This document shows, in pieces, positions 16,462 to 25,713 of a stretch of 64,000 nt of DNA; within the stretch, counting starts at the first letter, position 1, and the number at the start of each line of letters is the position of its first letter. Position numbers and translations under genes: made by a program. This stretch comes from Acidimicrobiaceae bacterium (GTDB taxonomy: Bacteria > Actinomycetota > Acidimicrobiia > Acidimicrobiales > RAAP-2): contig DAHUYG010000002.1 of the NCBI GenBank assembly GCA_027315315.1, positions 62,001 through 126,000 on the forward strand, given 5' to 3'. Below the pieces are notes generated by a model. That model saw only the letters and a list, made by a program, of their open reading frames with translations. It searched no databases and was not told the origin of the DNA.

Positions 16462-16743
16462 TCAATCCTTTCGAGTACGCCAGACCAACCTGGCGCCCCT
16501 TCGATGGGCAATCCACGCTAGCACTGGCACCAAGATAACGAGAAACCCAAGTAACCCAATGTACCCAGCTAAACCAAACCAAATAACCATGGCTGCGGCG
16601 AAAGCCACCAAGAGGGATGCAAACAAGCAAATCTTGCGGCGAGCAGTGCGATTGAGTCCACTTCCGGGTCGAAAGGCGAGCCCGACGACCACAACGACAC
16701 CCCCACCCACCGCTATCCCAAAGGTTGAGACATCGCTTAGCAT
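16462..16743 (-). CDS. Small membrane protein, candidate partner of the RHS gene
   Basis: A 93-residue protein with about three hydrophobic segments (GIAVGGGVVVVVGLAF, then ICLFASLLVAFAAAMVIWFG and YIGLLGFLVILVPVLAWIA) and a basic tail. The ATG is preceded by AGGAG at 7 bases and overlaps the RHS stop (ATGCTAA). Polymorphic-toxin genes are usually followed directly by an immunity gene, so a role as membrane immunity protein is possible, though I recognise no family. Confidence 0.6.
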   Translation of the reverse strand: MLSDVSTFGIAVGGGVVVVVGLAFRPGSGLNRTARRKICLFASLLVAFAAAMVIWFGLAGYIGLLGFLVILVPVLAWIAHRRGARLVWRTRKD

Positions 16744-18200
16744 TGGCTTTCTCCTAGATAACCAAGTCCTGCTCCGACTGCGACAAAGAGCCCTCCCACG
16801 ATGGCAAGAGGCCAACTGAACTCTGGCTCCTCTTCGGCATCTTGACTGCCATTCCAGATGCTTCTCCCGATCGATTCCAAGATCCTCTCGGCACCGGCAC
16901 CTGAGGAAACAACTGCTCCAGTCCCCACTGCCGTTTGGCACAATCCTGCACTCGCCGACCAGCCGGGACCTCCCCTGGCAAAATACTGCTCACTAGAGGG
17001 AGGGGAACTACCAAAGTACTGCAGTTTAGGAGAGGCAGACACGTCAAGTCCTGCCGAAGACACCCGTGGTGCCCCGGCGTTTATGTACGCATCCACCGCC
17101 GCAGTCGTCGCGGTGGATGTTGATAATGCACTCGACGGGGCTGGATTGCTCGAACTTTCGCCTGAGGGGTAACCCGCCGCCTGGAGCAGTTGTAGGTCGT
17201 AGACGGTTTGCAGCGCGGCCAGAACTGCGGGACTGTCACCTGCGAGGGCCTGAAGGGGATTGGTTTCCATCGGCGTGGGAGACGCCCCGGCGTCGCCCAA
17301 CCCAGTCGGAGTCTCGCTCACACAGCTCGTACTGCAGCTGACGGCAATGGGAAGTCTTAATCCCGTCGGATCGGTCAGATTCACCGGATCTCCGCCCACG
17401 TACTGATAGGGCGCTCCGGTACTGGCCAGATCGGGATCGACCGAGATGAACTGCCCGGTGCTCGGGTCGTAGTAACGGTGGAGCAGGTAGACCAAGCCGC
17501 TCTGATCCCTGTACCCACCGGCGAACCCGAACGGTGTCCCGATGACGCAGGTGGAGCAGGGGGTCCCGTAGGTGGCGTAGGTGGCCGAGCCGACCACGGC
17601 GCCCGAGGTGGAGAGCTTCTCTCGGATCCCGGTCGTGTCGGCCACGAGGAAGGAGGGCTGTGCGCCGCCGACGCTGATCTGCTCGAGCGGCGTCGAGGAA
17701 CCCGGTGCGTAGAGGTAGTCGTGGTGGCCGTCGGCCAAGAGCCCGGGCAGCGAACCCAGGGTGGCCCACGTGAACTCCTGCGTGGCGCCCCCGGCCGCGG
17801 TCTCCGACATGCGCAGTCCGTCGCCGTTGTAGGCGTAGGTCGTGGTGAGCGACGACTTGGCCGGCTTGAACACTGCAGCGAGCCCATACCAGTCGGTGGC
17901 AGAGGAGAACGAGGCAGTCGCGTCCTGGGTCCCCGATGCGCTCGAGGTCACGTACTCGAGGTCGGCCGATCCCGCGCTGTCCTCGGGCCCCATGGTGAAG
18001 GCCTGGCCCTGGGTGGAGCCCGGCGTCACGCTGCCCGGGGGGTGCTGACCTCGTTCTTGGCGGCGTATTCGCTCGCCATCAGGTCGTACTGCTTGGACCA
18101 TCCAGGTGTGCCTGCCACCGCCGAAGTCTCGCAGGCCGCCGTCGCAAGGAAGGATGGCGACATGGCTGAGCTGCAGGATGGCCGGATCAGTTCCTGGGTC
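16737..18200 (-). pseudogene. RHS-repeat core protein, 5'-truncated and frameshifted
   Basis: The clear core (17400-17900) contains RHS/YD motifs: YAYNGDGLRMSE, FGFAGGYRDQSGLVYLLHRY and YDPSTGQFISVDPDLAS, then DPVNLTDPTGL at the conserved cleavage site. After it come about 190 residues of Ser/Ala/Pro-rich tip ending in a hydrophobic segment. Upstream, the beta-sandwich domain is spread over two frames: ILQLSHVAILP in the main frame, then GWSKQYDLMASEYAAKNEV in another, then back at a six-G run (18037-18042). RHS proteins are normally over 1000 residues, so the N-terminus is missing. Confidence 0.75.
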
Positions 18201-18559
18201 ATTCCACGAATATCGACCGGAGTACCAGCTCCAGCAGCGTTTGGAGGCAGACCGAACCGCTTGGCCGCCGTAGATGCACATGCCCCGAATGGGAGGTGGC
18301 ATCGACAGCCCCCGCACTCGGACGAACCCGCGCGTAAGGACCTTGGGCCTCGCTCAGACAGCGATCGGTCGGATGCCGACTGCCGACACCGCACTTGCCA
18401 GCCTGCCCATGTCAATGGGGTGTGCAGTGAGGATGGCGCGCCGCCTGCAGCGATGGACCTCAATGGGGAGCGTGCAGTTGAACACGCGTTGTTAGGCTCA
18501 CAGTGTCCAATCCGACTCCGCTCCCCTTGCGTCGAACCGAATGCGAGGAGGTTGCACCC
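18201..18559. other. No recognisable gene
   Basis: About 360 bases between the RHS remnant and the enoyl-CoA hydratase gene. Neither strand gives convincing protein. The last 20 bases carry the AGGAGG ribosome site (18546-18551) for the downstream gene. It probably includes lost RHS 5' sequence and the hydratase promoter. Confidence 0.5.
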
Positions 18560-19363
18560 ATGGCCTACGAGCAGGTGCTCTACGAGGTGACCGACCAGGT
18601 GGCCGTCGTGACCCTCAACCGCCCCGAGAAGCTGAACGCCATGACGGCGCAGATGGGCGCCGAGATGGACGACGCGATGGCCGAGGCCGACGAGGACGAC
18701 TCGGTCCGGGCCGTGGTGGTCACCGGGGCCGGACGCGGCTTCTGCGCCGGCGCGGACCTCGGATCCGGCGGTCGCTTCGCCGCGGGATGGGGGACGGTCG
18801 AGGGCAAGCTCCGGCACAGGTGGCCGATGGACGTCCGCAAGCCGGTGATCGCCGCCATCAACGGACCGGCGGTCGGTGCCGGGCTGACCTGGCCGATGCA
18901 GGCGGACATCCGCTACGTGGCCGAGGACGCCAAGCTGGCCTTCGCCTTCGTCCGCCGGGGCGTGCTCCCCGAGCTTGCCTCGCACGTGATCGTCGCCCGG
19001 GTGGCCGGGCTCTCGAACGCCGCCGAGCTCCTCTTCTCGGGAAGAACTTTCAGCGGCCGAGAGGCCGTGGAGTACGGGATCGCGACCAAGGCGTTCCCCG
19101 CCGACCAGGTCCTTCCCGAGGCGATGGCGCTGGCGAGGGACATCGCCACCAACGCAGCCCCGCTCTCGGTCGCGATCTCCAAGCGCCTCCTGTGGGAGGG
19201 CGTCGGCGTCGACCTGCAGGCGCTGCGTCGCCGCGAGGGTGCGCTCCTCGACTTCACCACGAGCATGCCGGACTCCAAGGAGGGCACCATGGCCTTCTTG
19301 GAGAAGCGGACCCCGGCCTGGAGCGGGCGGGTCTCCCAAGAGCTCCCGGATTGGCCGGACTGA
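18560..19363 (+). CDS. Enoyl-CoA hydratase/isomerase family protein
   Basis: A 267-residue crotonase. AVVTLNRPEKLNAMT opens the fold; GRGFCAGADL forms the first oxyanion-hole segment and INGPAVGAGLTWPMQADIRY the second. The ATG at 18560 is preceded by AGGAGG at eight bases. It probably acts in fatty-acid or short-chain acyl-CoA breakdown. It is convergent with the carboxylesterase gene, with six bases between stops. Confidence 0.9.
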   Translation: MAYEQVLYEVTDQVAVVTLNRPEKLNAMTAQMGAEMDDAMAEADEDDSVRAVVVTGAGRGFCAGADLGSGGRFAAGWGTVEGKLRHRWPMDVRKPVIAAINGPAVGAGLTWPMQADIRYVAEDAKLAFAFVRRGVLPELASHVIVARVAGLSNAAELLFSGRTFSGREAVEYGIATKAFPADQVLPEAMALARDIATNAAPLSVAISKRLLWEGVGVDLQALRRREGALLDFTTSMPDSKEGTMAFLEKRTPAWSGRVSQELPDWPD

Positions 19364-19369
19364 ACCGCC

Positions 19370-20812
19370 TCAGGGCCAGCGGGACCGCGTCTCCTCGAGG
19401 AGGTCGCCGACGACCTCGGAGGCCCCGGAGAACACCATCGTCGGTCGCCGACCGGGCCCGAACCGGGGCCATCCCGGGTCGCCGTCGGTGATGAATGCGG
19501 CCCAGGCGTCGTGCATCTGGTCGGCGAGCGGCTGGGGCGGGTCGTCGCCTGCGACCACCCTCGCGTGCTCGTCGTCGAGCACGTCGAACACGAAGGGCAG
19601 GTCGAGGCAGTGCACCGCGCCGAGCCCGCCGAGCGCCTGGGTCCGCCAGTCGAACTGGTAGTGGTACGTCGCGGCGCCGGCGCCGGCGCGCGCCTCGGCC
19701 ACCCTCCAGGCCGGCAGCCGAAACGTGCGGTCGGTGGCCGCCTGGCCGAGCCGGGTCCCGGGGTCCGGGTAGGCGACGCGATAGGCGGCCGCGCCGGCGT
19801 CGTCGAGGCCGAGTGAGCGCAGCGCACGCTCGGCCACGGCCTCGTCGGGCTTGGACATCCGGGCGAGCGCCGTCACCTCCTCGGCCGTCGTGCCGATGAG
19901 GACCCGGCATGCCGAACCCGCGCCCGATGCGATCGCCTTCATCGGGGGCTCGGGCACCACGTCGCCGTCGATGACCGGGGAGAAGGAGAGCCCCCTTCCG
20001 AACCGCTCGGCCGCCGAGCCCTCCGGCGCTGCGGTGGCCGCGGTCTGCGCCTCAACCAGCTTGGACGGCGGGACCCGGGAGAACCCCTCCAAGGTCGCCT
20101 CCACCCCGAGCTCGGCCGCGACCTTCGCGCGCAGCTCGGCGACCGCTTCGCTCGACGGGGCCGGGAAGACCGAGCCGCTCATCGGGATCGCGGAGCGGAA
20201 CAGGCCCTGGGCTCGCGGCAGCGTGGTCAGCAGCATCGTGGCCGCGCCCCCGGCGCTCTGGCCACCGACGGTGACCTTCGCCGGGTCCCCGCCGAACGCG
20301 GCGATGTTCGCCTGCACCCACTCGAGCGCTGCGATCCAGTCGAGGACGGCCCGGTTGGGTTGGGCGCCGGGGATCTCGAGGAACCCCTCGGCGCCCAGTC
20401 GGTAGCCGGCGCTCACGACGACCACGCCGTCGCGGGCGAAGCGGTCGCCGTCGTACCAGGTGCTCGACGGGGTGCCGGTCACGAACCCTCCACCGTGGAT
20501 CCAGACGAGGACCGGGAGCCCGGCCGCACCGAGCTCGGGCGTGAAGACGTTGAGCGACAGGCACTCGGGGGCCTCGCCCCCGTCGATGGTCGGCTCGGGG
20601 ATCAGCGTGAAGCCCGTCGCCGGCTGCGGCGCAGTGGGCGCCGAGTGGAGCGCCGGACGCTCGCCCTCCCAGGGCTCGACCGGCGCCGGCGCCCTGAAGC
20701 GGAGATCCCCGAAGGGGGCCCTGGCGAAGGGGATGCCCCGGAAGAAGAGGCCGTGGGCGCCGGCCGACCCCCGCACCCTGCCGGCCTCGGTCAGCACAAC
20801 TGGCTCGCTCAT
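19370..20812 (-). CDS. Type-B carboxylesterase
   Basis: A 480-residue alpha/beta hydrolase. PVLVWIHGGGFVTGTPS is the oxyanion-hole strand and VGGQSAGGAAT holds the nucleophile Ser. A late His in GLGAVHCLDLPF completes the probable triad. No signal peptide is seen, so it should be cytoplasmic. It follows the EamA transporter gene by 51 bases on the same strand, and that gene follows cimA, so it may be the tail of the leuB-ilvE-cimA transcript. Substrate unknown. Confidence 0.9.
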   Translation of the reverse strand: MSEPVVLTEAGRVRGSAGAHGLFFRGIPFARAPFGDLRFRAPAPVEPWEGERPALHSAPTAPQPATGFTLIPEPTIDGGEAPECLSLNVFTPELGAAGLPVLVWIHGGGFVTGTPSSTWYDGDRFARDGVVVVSAGYRLGAEGFLEIPGAQPNRAVLDWIAALEWVQANIAAFGGDPAKVTVGGQSAGGAATMLLTTLPRAQGLFRSAIPMSGSVFPAPSSEAVAELRAKVAAELGVEATLEGFSRVPPSKLVEAQTAATAAPEGSAAERFGRGLSFSPVIDGDVVPEPPMKAIASGAGSACRVLIGTTAEEVTALARMSKPDEAVAERALRSLGLDDAGAAAYRVAYPDPGTRLGQAATDRTFRLPAWRVAEARAGAGAATYHYQFDWRTQALGGLGAVHCLDLPFVFDVLDDEHARVVAGDDPPQPLADQMHDAWAAFITDGDPGWPRFGPGRRPTMVFSGASEVVGDLLEETRSRWP

Positions 20813-20863
20813 GGGCTCCTCCGCGTCGCTCCCGTCCAGTCCACCAGCCGGGTGCGGCGGGCG

Positions 20864-21820
20864 CTAGCCGGACGGGTCGGCACCCAGCGGCGACCCCGCA
20901 CGCGACCGCGCCGCGAGGAGGACGCCCCCGCACACGAGCACCGCCCCGCAGAGCTGGAGCGCGCTCGGGCGCTGCGAGAGGACGACGGCGGCCAGGACGA
21001 GCGAGGCGGCCGGCTGGAGCAGGAGGAGCACCGAGGAGATGGCTGCGGGCAGGTGCGGCAGTGAGGCCGTGATGAGCAGCCACCCGACGGTCTGGCTGGT
21101 CAACGCCAGGACGACCAGCCAGAAGAGCGACGGTCCCGACAGCGAGAACCCCATCTGGCCGACGGCGAGGCCGAGCAGGAGCGATGAGACCGCTGCCCCC
21201 GCAGTGGCGTCGAACAGCGGGCCGGCCACATGGCCGCTCCCCCTCGTGCTCATCCGGAAGACCAGGATGAACGCGGAGTAGGCCACCGACGCGCTCAGCC
21301 CGTAGAGGACGCCGGCGACAGGGTGGAAGCCGGTGCCGGCCGCCGAGGTGCCGAGGCCGGCCAGGAGCACCACGCCGAAGAGCACGATCGGCAGCGCGAC
21401 CAGGAACTGCGACCTCGGCCGCTCGCGCAGGGCCGCCCACGCGATGAAGGTGACGAAGACCACCTGCAGGTTGGCGAGCACCGTGGCGATGCCCGCCCCC
21501 ACGTCGTAGATCGCCCGCGTCCAGAGCACCAGGTCGACCCCGAGGCACATCCCGCCCACCAGCGCCGTCGCCCGCATCCGCAGCGGACGCGACCCGCGAG
21601 CTCGGCCCTCGGCCCCGGCCAACACAGCGAGGACCGGCAGGGCGATGACGCAGCGGTAGAACGAGGTGGTGCCGGGCGGGGTGTCGGCCAGGCGCGAGAC
21701 GATCGCCGACGACGAGATGCACGCCGCCCCGAGCAGGGTTGCCACGACCGGGCTGACCGAGACGCCGAGCACCGAGCGCGACCCCGATGCGGGCTCGGGT
21801 CGGACCGCCTCGGCGCGCAT
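20864..21820 (-). CDS. EamA/DMT-family transporter
   Basis: A 318-residue integral membrane protein with about ten hydrophobic segments in two five-helix repeats, the drug/metabolite transporter pattern (SRLADTPPGTTSFYRCVIAL at the first repeat; a second repeat around GVLYGLSASVAYSAFILV). It likely exports or imports a small metabolite. The gene starts 47 bases after the cimA stop on the same strand, so it may export a branched-chain amino acid or intermediate; that is speculation from position. Confidence 0.85.
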   Translation of the reverse strand: MRAEAVRPEPASGSRSVLGVSVSPVVATLLGAACISSSAIVSRLADTPPGTTSFYRCVIALPVLAVLAGAEGRARGSRPLRMRATALVGGMCLGVDLVLWTRAIYDVGAGIATVLANLQVVFVTFIAWAALRERPRSQFLVALPIVLFGVVLLAGLGTSAAGTGFHPVAGVLYGLSASVAYSAFILVFRMSTRGSGHVAGPLFDATAGAAVSSLLLGLAVGQMGFSLSGPSLFWLVVLALTSQTVGWLLITASLPHLPAAISSVLLLLQPAASLVLAAVVLSQRPSALQLCGAVLVCGGVLLAARSRAGSPLGADPSG

Positions 21821-21867
21821 CCCTTGACGCTACGGCAACGCCACCGGCGCGCCGGTTCCCGCCTCGA

Positions 21868-23529
21868 TCAGCGCTCCGACGCCTGGAGGAGCCCGAGGAC
21901 CACCGAGTCGTAGAGCGCCTGCCAACTCGCCTCGATGATGTTCTCCGACACCCCGATGGTCGTCCAGGTCCGCTCGCCGTCGGTCGTGTCGACGAGGACC
22001 CGGGTGACCGCCCCGGTGCCGAGCCCGGTATCGAGGACCCGGACCCGGTAGTCGGTGAGGTGGATGCCGGCCAGCGCCCGGAAGTGCGGGCCGATGGCGC
22101 TGCGCAGCGCGGCGTCGAGCGCATTGACCGGCCCGTTGCCCTCGGCGGTAGCCACCATGCGGCTCTCGCCGACGTGGACCTTGACCGTGGCCTCGGTGGT
22201 CACCGGCGGGGCATCGCCACCGCTCGACTTGGTGGGCGTCCCGTGGTCGGTGATGACGCGGTAGGACTCCACCTCGAAGAAATCCGGGCTCCAGCCGGTG
22301 GCCCGCCGAAGCAGCAGCTCGAGCGAGCCATCGGCGACCTCGAAGTGGTACCCCTCGTGCTCGAGCGCTTTGAGCTCGTCGAGCACGCTGCCGAGGACCT
22401 CGCCGTCGAGGTCCAGTCCGAGCTCGCTCGCCTTCATCGCGAGCGTCGAGCGTCCGGCCATCTCCGAGACGACCACCCGCATGCCATTGCCCACGAGGTC
22501 CGGCGACACGTGCTCGTAGAGGTCACGCCGCCGCGCCACCGCGCTCGCGTGCAGGCCGCCCTTGTGGGCGAAGGCCGACGTGCCGACGTAGGGCTGTTGG
22601 GGGCTCGGGGTGATGTTCACGAGCTCGGCGATGTGGTGGGACACCGCGGTGAGCCGTTCCAGGCGATCGGGCGGGATCGTGCGGACCGAGAGCTTCAGGG
22701 TGAGATCGGGGATCGCCGCAGCAAGGTCGGTGTTGCCGGCACGCTCGCCGTAGCCGTTCACGCAGCCCTGCACGTGGGTGGCCCCCGCCCCGACCGCGGC
22801 CAGGGTGTTGGCGACCGCGCACCCCGCGTCGTTGTGGCAGTGGATGCCGACCTGGGTCTCGGCCCAGTCGACCACCTCGAGAACGATCGACGCGATGTCG
22901 TGGGGCAGCGTCCCCCCGTTCGTGTCGCACAGCACCAACGCCTCGGCCCCGGACTCCTCGGCGGCCCGCAGGACCCGGAGGGCGAACTGCGGGTTGTGCC
23001 GGTAGCCGTCGAAGAAGTGCTCGGCATCGAGGAACACCCGCTTGTCCCGGCGGCGCAGGAACTCGACCGAGTCGGCGACCATCGCGACCGCCTCGTCGAG
23101 ATCGGTGCGCAGAGCGTCGATCACGTGGCGGTCCCAGGACTTGGCCACGATGCAGACGGTCGAGGTGTCGGCATCCACGAGCTTGCGAAGCGTCTCGTCG
23201 GCGTCGGCCTTCGCGCCCGCCCGCCGGGTCGACCCGAAGGCCACGAGCGTCGAGGTCGCCAGGCGCAGCTCGGAGGGCGCCCGCCGGAAGAACTCGTCGT
23301 CCTTCGGGTTGGCGCCGGGCCAGCCGCCCTCGATGTAGGCCACGCCCAGGTGGTCCAGCTGCTCGGCGACCCGGAGCTTGTCGTCGACGGTGAGCGAGAG
23401 CCCCTCTTGCTGGCTCCCGTCTCGCAGCGTCGTGTCGAACACGTCGACCGAGTCGGGCCACGCCGGCATGTCGAAGTCGTGGGCGCCCGAGCGGTGCGCG
23501 TGCCCCACCCTGGAGTGGTCACTCGACAT
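21868..23529 (-). CDS. cimA: (R)-citramalate synthase
   Basis: A 553-residue acyltransferase of the isopropylmalate/citramalate synthase family. The N-terminal barrel shows VFDTTLRDGSQQEGLSLTV and GIHCHNDAGCAVANT (catalytic and metal residues). The C-terminal 120 residues form the LeuA dimerisation/allosteric domain (VKVHVGESRMVATAEGNGPV). The DGSQQEGLS form and the overall pattern fit CimA rather than LeuA, which is separate at 31.1-32.8 kb. It condenses acetyl-CoA and pyruvate to citramalate for the isoleucine route via 2-oxobutanoate. It overlaps ilvE by 11 bases. Confidence 0.9.
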   Translation of the reverse strand: MSSDHSRVGHAHRSGAHDFDMPAWPDSVDVFDTTLRDGSQQEGLSLTVDDKLRVAEQLDHLGVAYIEGGWPGANPKDDEFFRRAPSELRLATSTLVAFGSTRRAGAKADADETLRKLVDADTSTVCIVAKSWDRHVIDALRTDLDEAVAMVADSVEFLRRRDKRVFLDAEHFFDGYRHNPQFALRVLRAAEESGAEALVLCDTNGGTLPHDIASIVLEVVDWAETQVGIHCHNDAGCAVANTLAAVGAGATHVQGCVNGYGERAGNTDLAAAIPDLTLKLSVRTIPPDRLERLTAVSHHIAELVNITPSPQQPYVGTSAFAHKGGLHASAVARRRDLYEHVSPDLVGNGMRVVVSEMAGRSTLAMKASELGLDLDGEVLGSVLDELKALEHEGYHFEVADGSLELLLRRATGWSPDFFEVESYRVITDHGTPTKSSGGDAPPVTTEATVKVHVGESRMVATAEGNGPVNALDAALRSAIGPHFRALAGIHLTDYRVRVLDTGLGTGAVTRVLVDTTDGERTWTTIGVSENIIEASWQALYDSVVLGLLQASER

Positions 23530-24448
23530 GGTCGAGCCAGTCCTTGTAGCGGTCGACCTCGCCCCGGACGGTGGCGAAGTAGGTCTGCTGGATCTCTTTG
23601 GTGATGGGGCCGGGGCGCCCGGTGCCGACCTCGCGGTCGTCCACCGAGCAGATCGGGACGACCTCGGCCGCCGTCCCGGTCAAGAAGGCCTCGTCGGCGG
23701 TGTAGAGGTCGGTCCGCACGAGCGACTCGTGGGTCACGGCGTAGCCGTGGTCGGCGGCGATCGTCTCGACGGTGCGCTGGGTGATCCCGTCGAGCGCGCC
23801 GGCGTCCGAGGGCGGCGGCGTCACGACGCTCTGGCCCCGGACGATGAAGAGGTTCTCCCCGGTGCACTCGCTCACGTGGCCGTCGGGTGCGAGCAGGATC
23901 GCCTCGTCGTAGCCGGCCTTCAGCGCTTCGACCTTGGCGAGCGAGGAGTTGAGGTACATGCCGGTGCTCTTGGCCGCCGTGGGCACCGCGTTGGGGTCGT
24001 GGCGCTGCCAGGAGCTGATCTTCACCCTGACCCCGTTGGCCACCCCCTCGTCGCCGAGATAGCTCGCCCACGGCCACGCTGCGATGGCGGCGTTCACCGG
24101 GCAGGGAAGCGGGTTGAGGCCCATCTCCCCGTAGCCGAGGTAGACGATCGGCCGGAGGTAGCAGCCGTCGACGAGTCGGTTCACCCGAACGACGTCCTTG
24201 GCGCCGTCGATCAGCTGCTCGAGCGTGAAGGGCACATCGATCATGAGGATCTTGGCCGAGGCCAGGAGGCGCTCCATGTGCTCGCGCAGGCGGAACACCG
24301 CGACGCCCTCGGCGGTGCGATAGGCCCGGATCCCCTCGAAGACCCCCGAGCCGTAGTGCATCGTGTGGGTGAGGATGTGGACCTTCGCCTCGGCCCAGTC
24401 GACCATCTCGCCGTCCATCCAGATCTTCTCGGTCGGGGTGATGGGCAT
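23519..24448 (-). CDS. ilvE: Branched-chain amino acid aminotransferase
   Basis: A 309-residue class IV PLP aminotransferase. KIWMDGEMVDWAEAKVHILT opens the fold; the PLP Lys lies in PTAAKSTGMYLNS and the cofactor/substrate loop is HVSECTGENLFIV. It performs the last step of Leu, Ile and Val synthesis. The ATG at 24448 lies two bases after the leuB stop and follows a GAAAGG site; upstream codons in the frame are leuB antiparallel-frame noise. It belongs to the attenuated leuB-ilvE-cimA operon. Confidence 0.93.
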   Translation of the reverse strand: MPITPTEKIWMDGEMVDWAEAKVHILTHTMHYGSGVFEGIRAYRTAEGVAVFRLREHMERLLASAKILMIDVPFTLEQLIDGAKDVVRVNRLVDGCYLRPIVYLGYGEMGLNPLPCPVNAAIAAWPWASYLGDEGVANGVRVKISSWQRHDPNAVPTAAKSTGMYLNSSLAKVEALKAGYDEAILLAPDGHVSECTGENLFIVRGQSVVTPPPSDAGALDGITQRTVETIAADHGYAVTHESLVRTDLYTADEAFLTGTAAEVVPICSVDDREVGTGRPGPITKEIQQTYFATVRGEVDRYKDWLDHVE

Positions 24449-24450
24449 GT

Positions 24451-25497
24451 TCAAAGCCTTTCTGCGATCGCGGTGCCGATCGACGTCGTGGACCACGCAT
24501 CGGCGCCGCTTGGTGGATGGGAGAGCTGGTCGGAGGAGATGAAGTCGGCCACGGCCTTGTCGATGCGGGACGCGGCGTCGGCCTCGCCCAGGAAGTCGAG
24601 CATCAGGCTCGCCGAGCGGATCGCAGCGAGCGGGTTCGCCTTGTTGCTTCCCGCGATGTCGTGGGCGGCCCCGTGCACCGGCTCGAACATGGAGGGCCCG
24701 GTCCTCGCCGCGTTCAGGTTCGCCGAGGCGGCGAACCCGATGCCCCCGCAGACCGCCCCGGCGAGGTCGGTCAGGATGTCACCGAAGAGGTTGTCCGTCA
24801 CGATGACGTCGTAGCTCGCCGGGCGCTCGACGAGATAGATGCAGGCCGCGTCGACGTGGTTGTAGTCCCGCATCACCTCGGGGTACTCGCCCCCGACCTC
24901 GGCAAAGGTCCGCTGCCAGAGGTCACCGGCGAACGTGAGCACGTTGGTCTTGTGCACAAGGGTGAGCCGACGGGCCGGTCGCCGCTCGGCCAGGTCGTAG
25001 GCGAATCGGACGCAGCGCTCGGCCCCCATCCGCGTGTTGACCGAGCCCTGGGTCGCAACCTCGTGCGGCGTGCCCTTGCGAAGGAATCCGCCCTCCCCCG
25101 CGTAGGTGCCCTCGGTGTTCTCCCGGATGACCACGAAGTCGGCGCCGGCGGCGATCGAGCCCGGGGCCCCCATGAACGGGCGCATGTTGATGAAGAGGTC
25201 AAGCTCGAAGCGCATGCGCAGGAGGAGCCCCCGCTCGAGCGTCCCGGCCGGGATCGTCGTGTCGCCGACCGGAGGGCCGACCGCCCCGAGCAAGATGGCG
25301 TCCTGGCCCCGCAGCTCCTCGAGCACCGAGTCGCTCAGGACCTCGCCGGTCCTCGCGTAGCGGTCGGCCCCGAGGTCGTAGTCCGTGGTGTGCAACGTGA
25401 CGCCTGCCGCGTCCACCACCTTGAGCGCCTCTGCGAGCACCTCGGGACCGATCCCGTCGCCGCCGATCACCGCGACGTCGTGCGAACGCCCGGTCAC
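24451..25497 (-). CDS. leuB: 3-isopropylmalate dehydrogenase
   Basis: A 348-residue decarboxylating dehydrogenase. [20 protein letters not shown] opens the family fold; the substrate Arg segment is [15 protein letters not shown], the metal/NAD region is [15 protein letters not shown] and [11 protein letters not shown] is the cofactor loop. It oxidises 3-isopropylmalate to 2-oxoisocaproate and, with LeuCD, can process citramalate-derived methylmalate toward isoleucine. It is first in the operon; a leader peptide and terminator lie 110-210 bases upstream. Confidence 0.95.
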   Translation of the reverse strand: MTGRSHDVAVIGGDGIGPEVLAEALKVVDAAGVTLHTTDYDLGADRYARTGEVLSDSVLEELRGQDAILLGAVGPPVGDTTIPAGTLERGLLLRMRFELDLFINMRPFMGAPGSIAAGADFVVIRENTEGTYAGEGGFLRKGTPHEVATQGSVNTRMGAERCVRFAYDLAERRPARRLTLVHKTNVLTFAGDLWQRTFAEVGGEYPEVMRDYNHVDAACIYLVERPASYDVIVTDNLFGDILTDLAGAVCGGIGFAASANLNAARTGPSMFEPVHGAAHDIAGSNKANPLAAIRSASLMLDFLGEADAASRIDKAVADFISSDQLSHPPSGADAWSTTSIGTAIAERL

Positions 25498-25607
25498 CGG
25501 CGTTCTCCAACCGGCGCTCGAGACCCGGGCCGTTCGGGGCTGCTTCCAAGTGTCGTCATCTTCTCGGTCCAGTGTCCTCTCTCGGCGGGTTCCATCGGTC
25601 CGGAAAT

Positions 25608-25633
25608 TGAAAAACCGCCCACGGAGTGGACGG
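25608..25633 (-). terminator. Attenuator terminator before leuB
   Basis: On the minus strand CCGTCCAC-TCC-GTGGGCGG (25633-25615) forms an eight-pair stem with one G-T pair, followed at once by five T (25614-25610). A second hairpin (arms at 25641-25666) sits between it and the leader-peptide stop. This is an intrinsic terminator placed before leuB. Confidence 0.8.
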
Positions 25634-25665
25634 TCGAGCAGGCACGCACCACGCGGGGCACGTGC

Positions 25666-25704
25666 CTACATGATGATAATTACGCGCGCGAGGTGGGGTG
25701 TCAT
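25666..25704 (-). CDS. Leader peptide of the leuB-ilvE-cimA operon
   Basis: A 12-residue peptide, MTPHLARVIIIM, with Leu, Val and three consecutive Ile codons just before the stop. Directly after the TAG a hairpin (GGCACG...CGTGCC) begins, followed by the terminator. Ribosome stalling when branched-chain aminoacyl-tRNA is scarce should change RNA pairing and allow read-through. The Ile run suits control of cimA and ilvE. No strong ribosome site is seen; the leader may be near-leaderless. Confidence 0.75.
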   Translation of the reverse strand: MTPHLARVIIIM

Positions 25705-25713
25705 GGGACGCCT

